This document shows positions 47,604 to 56,800 of a stretch of 64,000 bases of DNA, in pieces. Where the stretch lies: the NCBI GenBank assembly GCA_020698575.1, contig CM036242.1, forward strand, positions 19,158,124 through 19,222,123, given 5' to 3'. The DNA is from Bostrychus sinensis. Taxonomy: Eukaryota > Chordata > Actinopteri > Gobiiformes > Eleotridae. The notes beneath the pieces were generated by a model, which was not told the origin of the DNA, ran no database searches, and was given only the letters and a program-made list of their open reading frames with translations. A program made the position numbers and the translations under genes. Within the stretch, counting starts at the first letter, position 1. Each line of letters starts with the position of its first letter.

Positions 47604-47694
47604 TAGCCTGGCGAGCCAGGCTCTCCTACTTACAATTTTGCAAGCAGGAGACTTCTTTGTATAAAATAGGAAAAGAGTTTGTCTGGCAGGTTAG
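47604..47694. mobile_element. Short deleted copy of the TAGCCTGG MITE
   Basis: Starts TAGCCTGGCGAGCCAGGCT and shares AGACTTCTTTGTATAAAATA and the following GGAAAAGAGTTTGT with the 3' part of the element at 28961-29296. Most of the interior is deleted and the right end is worn. Confidence 0.55.
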
Positions 47695-47876
47695 GGTTTA
47701 CTTAAAGGACTGTTGTATTTAATTGAAGGTGTCCCTTCTTAAAAACTGGTTAATCACAAAGATACACATGAAAACTCAAAAAGTCAACAGCACAAGATTT
47801 CTGAGATCTGATGCCAACTCACATAATTTTTTTTTTTTTTTTTTTACATTACTACTGTAAACAGAAGTAAACAGCT

Positions 47877-47882
47877 TTTATT
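47877..47882 (-). promoter_or_regulatory. Candidate proximal polyadenylation signal of the CELF gene
   Basis: AATAAA on the minus strand, about 450 nt after the CELF stop codon. An A-rich tract (19 or more A on this strand, 47827-47845) follows instead of a GU-rich element, which weakens the case. A longer 3' UTR is possible. Confidence 0.3.
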
Positions 47883-48332
47883 TTAATGCCAACACATTAA
47901 TGTACCCAGAAGCAAGCTGCATGGAAAATCCCTTCATCATTGCCCTTACAATGCCCACATTGCAAACATTACATTTAGAGTTTTAAAGTTATGTGCAGTT
48001 TCCTTGACCTTTTGGGTTTTGCCACTATTGATTTTGCGTGTTTTTTCTTGAGACTGGGACCTGTAAGTTTATTGGCCTCTCAGAACAGGTACTAGCATGA
48101 CACATTTAATGCTGATAAACTAAAAAAGGTTCTTGAGTTGTAAACATCTGAACCTATATTGTGAATATTAGTAAAAAAAGGGTTTTAAATGTAAGTAATC
48201 ACCATGCTTGTTCATTACAACTTCTTGTTACACATATCTAATCTAGGAGAGTGTTCACTTCATACTCAGTGTCATATTATAACAGCGTGCGGCATGTTTT
48301 GCTACTGTACCTGGGTATGGACAGAAGACGAG

Positions 48333-48460
48333 TCAGTAAGGTCGGTTGGCATCCTTTGGCCGCTTAAGCTGTACCTTCAGCCTCTTCATGCCTATCTGAA
48401 AACCATTCATGGCCTGGATTGCAGCTTGAGCACTGGATGGATTATCAAAACTCACAAAAC
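48333..48460 (-). CDS. celf6: CELF terminal coding exon: second half of RRM3 and stop
   Basis: Encodes FVSFDNPSSAQAAIQAMNGF and QIGMKRLKVQLKRPKDANRP, then Y and TGA (48333-48335). It completes RNP1 and the last strands of RRM3, with the invariant CELF C-terminus. Acceptor TTTGTTTCAG. The exon continues into the 3' UTR at lower coordinates. The last intron before it is the longest in the window, about 3.4 kb. Confidence 0.96.
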
Positions 48461-51400
48461 CTGAAACAAAAACACAGCACAGAGACACTCAGAAGAGAGA
48501 CCATGAGAAAAGACGAAAGGTCCGAGATTGAAGTTTTCAGAAAAAGATAACAGAAATCGAGAAAGAGGTGAGAGAATAGAGGAACGTGATGAAAGGAACG
48601 AACAGGAAGACACCTTTTTAACTCCTGACAATGATGTGACAATAGGCTTTTGTTTTCTCTTTTGAAGAGATTAATTGGAAATCTCTGAATTAAAACGATT
48701 ACACAAAGCACCAGTGCCACTGATAAAAAATCAAACCGCAAGAGCTATTAGAAACTTGACAAGAACAAAAAACGTGAAAGATAATAGGAAAAAAAAGCGT
48801 CTTCAAGAGGAGTGCTGTCTGTAAATGTTACCTGGGCCGTCTCGTGGAGGGCTGTCTTGTGTGTGTGGGTGTGGGTGCGTGTCTCCGTGTTCATGTGTCG
48901 GAGTAAAAAGTAAAGGGCGCGGGGGTCGTGATGAGATGCTGGGAGCGAGGAGTTGGTGTAGGACAAGAGGTGCTGCTGCTGCTGAGTTATCACCCGAGTG
49001 TCGAGGCAGAATTAGCCCACAGCCTTCCACACCGGGACTCCTTGCCGGCTCTTATCAGACACCTTGGTGATTGACAGGCTGAATTTTCCACCTGCCAGCT
49101 GATTTGATCACACCGCTATGGGTCCAATTTAATTTGGGGGGAGAGGGCAGGCTTTTGTCAGTGTGGGTGAGATAAGGCTGCTGCTTTTACAAACCCTTTA
49201 AACAAACTGAGCAGGAAAGGGCCTGTCAGCTGGCAGTGATCCTCCGCCAATCCCTCACACGCACACACAGATACACCGGCCATGGCTTTAATGAACCTTC
49301 ATGCCTCACGTTCACCATGCCAAAAATGTCGGCGGGTGTCGGGGTACAGTAGCACAGAAGAAATAGTCCTGTGTTAGAATGGAAAGGCACTCGGATCCAT
49401 GTACATTCAAATTTATTACATATGTATAATCTTTAAAATGGCACTTGGTGTTGGCCGCTGTTCCTGGAGCTCAATGCCCTGAACAATACTAGAGTTTGAG
49501 ATAAGAGACTCTCACTGCAGCATACCGTATCAGCGCAAAATGAGTTTTTATGCATTTTTAATGTTCTTTAAAATGATTATGTGATGGCAAAGAGCATGTG
49601 GCAGTGTTGATGTCCAAAGTCATATGGATAAGAGGCATTTGGAGAATTGTGGTACAAAACATCTTTGATCTTTCTATTTCATTCAAAAGCCATAAAGCAA
49701 TCGGACCGCAAAACCTGGAAATCTGAATATGCAGAAAAAGCAGCCAAAAAATAAACCTCATAAATGGAACCAAAATCTCCCCATTTTTTTTGATCCCATA
49801 TTTATACCCCGCAGCAAAAACAGCACAGATTTTGGACCTATTTTAAGTGGCTGAGTAATTCTGTTCTCAAACGACCTTTTAAAAATCATTTATGAGTTGA
49901 ATCCAGTTAATTCCACTTAACAAGGTAAGCTTTGATCATTTTAAAAGTCATTATTGAGTGACTAAATGCTGGGTATTAAGTGAAATATTGTGGTGGAGGT
50001 ATTTTTGTATAGATACCTTCAAGCTTCAAAAAGAGTCACTGTCAACAAATATGTATTTCAGTTAAATATGCTTCATATGTTGTGTGTAAAGTTGTTTGTA
50101 AAAGTCAATTCAATTATACAGTTCTAACGGTTTTTTTTTCCCCCTACACCCCTAAATTCTTACCATAGTGCTAGTTTAGTGCTTTGGCTTTCTTACATAA
50201 AATATACTTAATTTGTTAATTTCTTACAAAAGAGCCATGGGATTTCTGCCATAACAATTAGACAGAAAAAATACAAAAAAAATCACTGGATAATTTGCTA
50301 TATTTCCAGCCAGGATCTTAATTACTAGCCGTGAAAAATACGCCACTGAGACTGATGAGGTCAAGCTCCCTTTGTCCTTCTCCTTTGTTCAGTGACAGTT
50401 AGTGATAGTGAGAGGCATATGTTTAGAAAAGAGCCCAGCGAGCCAGACAGGAAGAAAGAAAGAGTGTCATGAGATGGACAGAAAGAAAAGCCTCATAGAT
50501 GTGCCATGCTGAAGAGAAAGTGAAGGAAAGCCAATGCTGGGAGTTTGCCTGCGTCTCCCGGGGGCTGCTGTCCAACTAAATCAACAGCAAGGCCCACACT
50601 ATAGTCTATTATTAGCTCTTTAAGCCCATGGATTCCACATGCACCATCTCCATCTGGGCAGACTGGTCTGCTGTGTAGGAGGTAATACAAGGGAAGAGGG
50701 TGGTGGGAGCATGATGGTGCTAGGATGCCCAACTTGTGGCTCTCTGGTGGTGTATGGGATATAGAAAAACTCTTTTGTAAAGTAAAATGAAAAGTGTAAA
50801 TATACTGCTGGGAGTAAAATAAAGTGAAAGATTGAATATGAAAATTGGATTATGTAGTGGATACTAGAGTTTGAGATAAGAGACTCTCACTGCAGCGCAA
50901 TATCAGCACAGAATGAGTTTTTATGCATTTTTAATGTTCTTCAAAATGATTATATGGTGGCAATGTTGATGTCCATGGTCCTATGAATAAGAGCCATTTG
51001 GAGAATTGTGGTAGAAAACATCTTTATGATTGTGATAATAATGTGGTATATTTTAAAGTATTTTCTCCTTTAGTAAATAATTTCTTTCATTTTTGCTGGT
51101 TCTTCTGGGTCCTTTTTAACTCTGTTTGTCATACAATTTACAGAGGCATATGTTTTTACACAATGCATTTGTCAGTGATTAAAACTGAGCTCTATTAGTT
51201 TTTTTCTTTTCTATTCGTCATCCATCAAAGGGCTATAAAACCTGAATAAATAAGCAGAAAAGCAGTAGCAGTAATGTAGAATATGTGTGTTATCATAAAG
51301 AAGGATTTAAACTAATTTATGCCATCTTATTGTTGTTAAAGACATGAATGTTTTGAATGACCCTTAAGTTTTTTTTTTGCTAAAGGGACAACATATGAAA

Positions 51401-52481
51401 CCAGGGTGTTGTTAAAATTTAAACTGATAGTATGCTATAACTCTGCTCATTAATAAATAAAGGCATAAGTATTAATTCTAAATGTGAAAAAATCCATTGA
51501 ATGAACAGTAAGCTAACACATTCTGGTCTTCATGAGAAGGTCCAAAGCAAAATAACAGATTCATTGGAAGGTGGCATTCAGGCTATCCGGTATTTCATTA
51601 CTGATCACCAGTGCCTTGTTAAATTTGCCCAAAAAAATAAAGCCAGGATCTGCATGTATCTTTGTGGCTGGATCTCCCTCCTTGCCTCTCTGCTCAGTGG
51701 CATGTAACACCACCTTTAAAATGTTAATTGTGACTTGATTAGAATAGACAGTGGGGATAAACGCAAACTAATTGGAAGAAAGAAGCGAGCGGCTAGAGTG
51801 GATTGCCAAAACACAGCCTAATTATTAATGACATTTTAACGTCAGTTTTTTAACTCACCAAAACATTTGCTCTGATTGGTCGCTCGGTCCACAAAGACTT
51901 TGGCAGAAATGACGTTGCCAAAAGGCAGGAACATTTGCATGAGCTCCGCGTCTCCGAACTCCTGCGGCAGGTGATAAATAAACAGGTTGCAACCTTCTGG
52001 CCCTGGTGATGAGAGAGAGACAACAGGATGGATTATGTGCATTCATAAACACGAAGATGGCCAGACACTGCACAGGCTGACCTCCACAACATGGTGATAA
52101 AATATATGCAATAATGATCCGAGGAGGCCAACAGATTTCAAAGACCTGAGTTTTTACATGGAAGCTCATGTCAATAAATTAAAATATTGTGAAATTATTT
52201 CTGTAGTTCAATTTCAAAAAGTGAAACTAATAGATACAGTACACACAGAGTGAATAAGATAACATTTACTCTATGTATTTAGGTTAACTAGTTGATTGTA
52301 AAAGATTGTAAAACCAAAATTTACGTTACTTTTTGCTTATCATAAAGCCCACTATACAATAAACACATCAACATTTTGACTAACTAAACTGTGGCCACTG
52401 AAAACCTTAACTGGCTATTAATTTTTGAAAAATATTGGTCACGGTGGCCAGTGGGCACAAAAGTTAATGCCAATCCAGAAG

Positions 52482-52554
<73 letters not shown>

Positions 52555-53769
52555 GGATTATTTAACAAATAAATTAACACTTGAAATACTATATGTACTG
52601 AATATACTGTATTTAATATATGACTTTGTGAATTGAACTACTATAATACTCTTATTTATTGATGTGCGCCTAGTTCATACACCCAAAACATTTCACTTAA
52701 TTAAAGAGGCATTTATGGAAAGCATAATTTGCTCTTCCTATGTTGCTTGGTCAGATTTTAAGGTTTTAATTTGAAAGCAAATCCCTTATTTCACATAAAA
52801 TCTTAATTAGTACATTTTAATGTGCTGTATACATGTAGCACACCCACGCAGAATGATCTGCATGGGAATACAGCATAAAAATAAGCTACGTTTTATTTTA
52901 GAGAAATGAATAAGAAATAACAAGAAAATAAAAAGTGTGAGAGAGTTGTAAATAGTAATCCAGCCACAAGAGGACACAAACTAGTGTACTCTTTGTGCCA
53001 TTTCCAGGCACTGATAAATAAAGAGGGTTGCATTAGGAAGGGAATGTGGTGTATAATCTGTGCAAAATCAATATGCAAATCACTGCACGCTAGGAAGAAC
53101 AATGGGAAAAACAGTACGTAATGAAAAGAGCTGTTAATAGTAGAAAGAAAGACTGAGACTGAGAGTGTACGGGAGTAGGGAGAAGCCACAGCACGCATTA
53201 AGACATAAGCAAAATTTTTGCCCCAATTCCTGTGTGACAGTTGGGACTTTCTTTCCAATCTCTCTCCACGCTTCCACACTCGTTCTCCCAGCTGCCACAT
53301 ATTGTACGGGCCAATCTGGATAAGGGGAGGAATGGACTGGAGAAAGCCAAGCATGGACACCCCCAACACACACACACACACATACACACATACACACACA
53401 CACACACACGCACACACACACACACACAGTCGTCAGAGGGGACCCAGGGATGTGATGGACTCAGGGACTGTAAGCTCGCAGCTGGCTGACTAGCTAGTAT
53501 TCTGTCCTGTCTCAGTGCTCAGCATGATAGCATGACCAGATGAGACTGAGGCTGGTGAGAAGGCTGATAAGAGGACTGCAGTACTGACTCGGCTCAGGGA
53601 GATAGAGGACACACACAAATACACACAACAGATTATGTTTTTATATATAAGAGCTAAATCAAAGTCCAGAAGTTCTATTTGCTCTTTATTATGAAAAAAA
53701 AAAAAAAAAAAAACAAACTGTTGAACATTAAGGCAAAACACTACAGGTAGGGCTACTTTTTTATTGTAT

Positions 53770-53828
<59 letters not shown>

Positions 53829-56800
53829 TTTTGAGCTTGCAGCCCAGTTAAACCTCTTAAAATGTAAGCATTCACACTAAAATAAAGAAAATGCCCATTC
53901 TGAACAAGGTGATTTCATGACCCTTTGTCAACTTGCATCTATAGATTCCTACCTGAAATATTAACTCCAAAGGCCACTTTCCCCAAATTATTTTTTCTCA
54001 CCATCAGATATCTGCATGCACCAAATTTTCCAGCCTTACACTTAACATACATACATTTTACATCAGATTTTTACATAAGGATTTTGATAAATGATTCCTA
54101 ACCTCATTTATTGGGTATTGTAATCCTAAAAACATGTTTTAGGCAATTAGTGTTTTCTCATTTACTAAAAGACAATATAAAATATCCATAATTCCATCTT
54201 AAAAAAAAACAAAAACTATTAACTAATATGTCAACAAAATGAAGCTAGAAGTCCTGGCTTTATCCAATAGACACTTATACTGTCCAAAAGTGCTTTGAAA
54301 TTATTATGCTTTATATTTTTATGTAATTCAGCACTATATCCTTGTCATGCACTGCCACAACTCAAATAATGCAAAGAAACTAATTCCACCTTCAGGCAAT
54401 TTTGAAAGTACACTAAAGTGAAGTTCTTATGCTGAATATTCATTTCTTTCTTGGCTGTCTTGTGCAATCATACAGATGAATAATTGAGACTGACAAATTC
54501 TGTCAAATAGAGTGATTTACAATCACAGTATATCCTATGCTTTATTACATCTAATGCTATGGCACAAGAGTGAACACTATGCTAGGAATGGCAATAAATG
54601 ATTATGCATGCAGCTAATTAATCTGATGAATATTTATAACCACTTAAACACATTGTAATGGACTGATTAAGCAGTCCGATGCTGCGAGTTTGAATTAGTG
54701 CAGTTTTTGAATAATGACAGACTAACTTTCCATCTCACTGCTAATGTTCTTCTCTTTAAACGGGGAGCCTTTTTCTCACATTTTCCCCAGCCAGCTTTTT
54801 CCTGCTAATTCAAAGCAGCGTAGCTACATTAGAATGGAACATGGCAATTATCACCTTTTATCTTGGGTGGGCGCGCTCGCTCTTACCTTCCCTCTGTTGC
54901 TGGGGAATGATGGTTGGTTGCTGGGGGAACGCTTGGCTGATTGGCGCATAGGCGGCAGGGTAGGCTGCTGTTGCAAAGGGAGAAACCAGAGAGGAAATTT
55001 ATTTTGCAACTGCATTTTCATATTTGACACTACAAAAAGCATACTCTTAATCCATTATTTGTTTGGGTCCTTTCTAGATGTTGCCTACATAAACTGCGTT
55101 ATGACTGAGCTGCAAAGACTGGCCAAAGGAAAGCACTGTCAACTTTGACATTAACTTTGGCATATAGTAAAAATTTAAGGGAAAGATACAGTATAGGATT
55201 TATTAAATTAAACAAAAAACAATAATGTTAGGACACAAGTAATGGTGACAAGTATGGCTGTATAATTTTAGGAAAACATCCAATATGCTATAATAATAAA
55301 TATTGCAATAAAAATATGATTACCATCAGCAGTGCACATATTTAATGTGTTTTTGGATGTTTAAATGATTACTGGGTCTGACAGACAGTGAATAAGGACT
55401 TTCTCTTGCTCTCTATTGCTTTACTTGCCTCACACAAGGAGAACAAAAGTCACACACTCCGGTGATTACCAGAGTTTTCAGTATGAGACATTAAACAAGG
55501 ATGGACTACGCAAACTTAATAGAAGAAAGTTTGATGTTTGCAATTTCAATGAATAGCCCACAACACACGCCTATTGAGTCAACCATAGTCAGCATAGGTC
55601 CTATTATATGTGGCTGTACTCTCATATATACATTTGAATGGCATTACTAAATAAACACAAAGTCGGAGCTGCTAGCAGCAGCGTAGCTTGCGCTGTCAGT
55701 GTGCCACACTTGTGTACCCACTATGCACCTGGTCCAGACTACGCAACAGTCTGCTATGCATGCAGTGTGTTTGGGGCTTAACATTATTGCAATACATTTA
55801 GTTTCTTGCAATATGGATATTACATTTGCTAATATTGCAATGACAATACATTTGGGATATATTGTGCAACCCTTGTAACTAGTAATAGTTAAGTCATTTT
55901 TTATATAAGAGGATATGGCATGTTCAGATCAGCTGTTTTTGTACTGTAAGAATTATTTTTTGTGAACTGAAATTAACCATCCAAATGTAGTCTATGTCAA
56001 GTTGTCTAATCCAGGAGAAATTTGGCTAGTCTTGCAGCTACGTATCTCTACCTGTCATAGTGTCTACTGATGTGACAAACAGAAGTAGTGTGAAAGGGAC
56101 AGATGGAGAAAGAGAGAGAGTGGAGCAGGTTTAGGAGAGACAGATCACCTGCGTAGTGTTGGACGCCAGCATAAGCCTGTTGGAGAGGGTCGGTCACCGT
56201 TGGACTCTGTGCTGCAGGAAGATGAAGAGAGCCAAAAATACAGGTGATCGAGATGAACACTGTAGCCAAAGCACAGGCAGCAAATGGTTAAGATACACAC
56301 AGAGACAAAAAGCAAATTGGAAATTGGCTAAGCTGTAGGGAAAGCATCAGGGGGTAGGATCACAGTGGGAGTGGGAGAAATTTGGGTTGTCATTTCTCTC
56401 AGTTCTTCAAAATGCCTGTTCACCCCAGATGTTTGCATCAAATATTAACAACATGCCAAACAAACCACTTTGTAGTTCATTACAATTGCAGCTGCTTGTG
56501 AATAATGCAGTGACAGGGAGTGTGTGTCTGTCAGTTCTTCAGGAATGAGTCCCAGACAACATTAAGAAGCCGAGGACGGGACGAGACACATCACATTAAC
56601 CATAATGGACTGATGGATGAATTGATGAATTCATCGTGATACTGGCGCTGGCAGCTCCAAAATCTGCTTAAGACACTCTTGACTGACCCTCATGCTCAAA
56701 ATGCTTCAGTTTAAATATGAAATAGATGTCAGATGGAGATCTGTGTCAACTTTTAATAAGAACCATGTGAGTTTTGAATGTCTTTAAGTAGTATGTGTTT

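Larger units (their letters stand above)
48461..51858 (-). other. Last CELF intron
   Basis: 3.4-kb intron between the two halves of RRM3. It contains a GC-rich block at 48830-49130 with a PBX/MEIS consensus, and two copies of a 170-190 bp sequence (listed separately). I see no extra coding exon with good splice sites. Confidence 0.85.
52003..54886 (-). other. CELF intron upstream of the RRM3 exon
   Basis: 2.9-kb intron holding (AT)34, a CA/GU tract, A20 and a TTTA array (listed separately). The block at 54540-54720 is AT-rich but complex, with ATTA cores, and may be conserved. Confidence 0.85.

Noticed and set aside
48803..49070. Frames on both strands in the GC-rich intronic block, possible alternative CELF exon
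   Set aside because: No frame links in phase to the neighbouring exons with good splice sites, and no known CELF sequence matches.
52893..53423. Minus-strand frame of 176 codons
   Set aside because: Starts in the CA/GU microsatellite (Cys/Val repeats) and runs through a CELF intron. No domain and no splice support.
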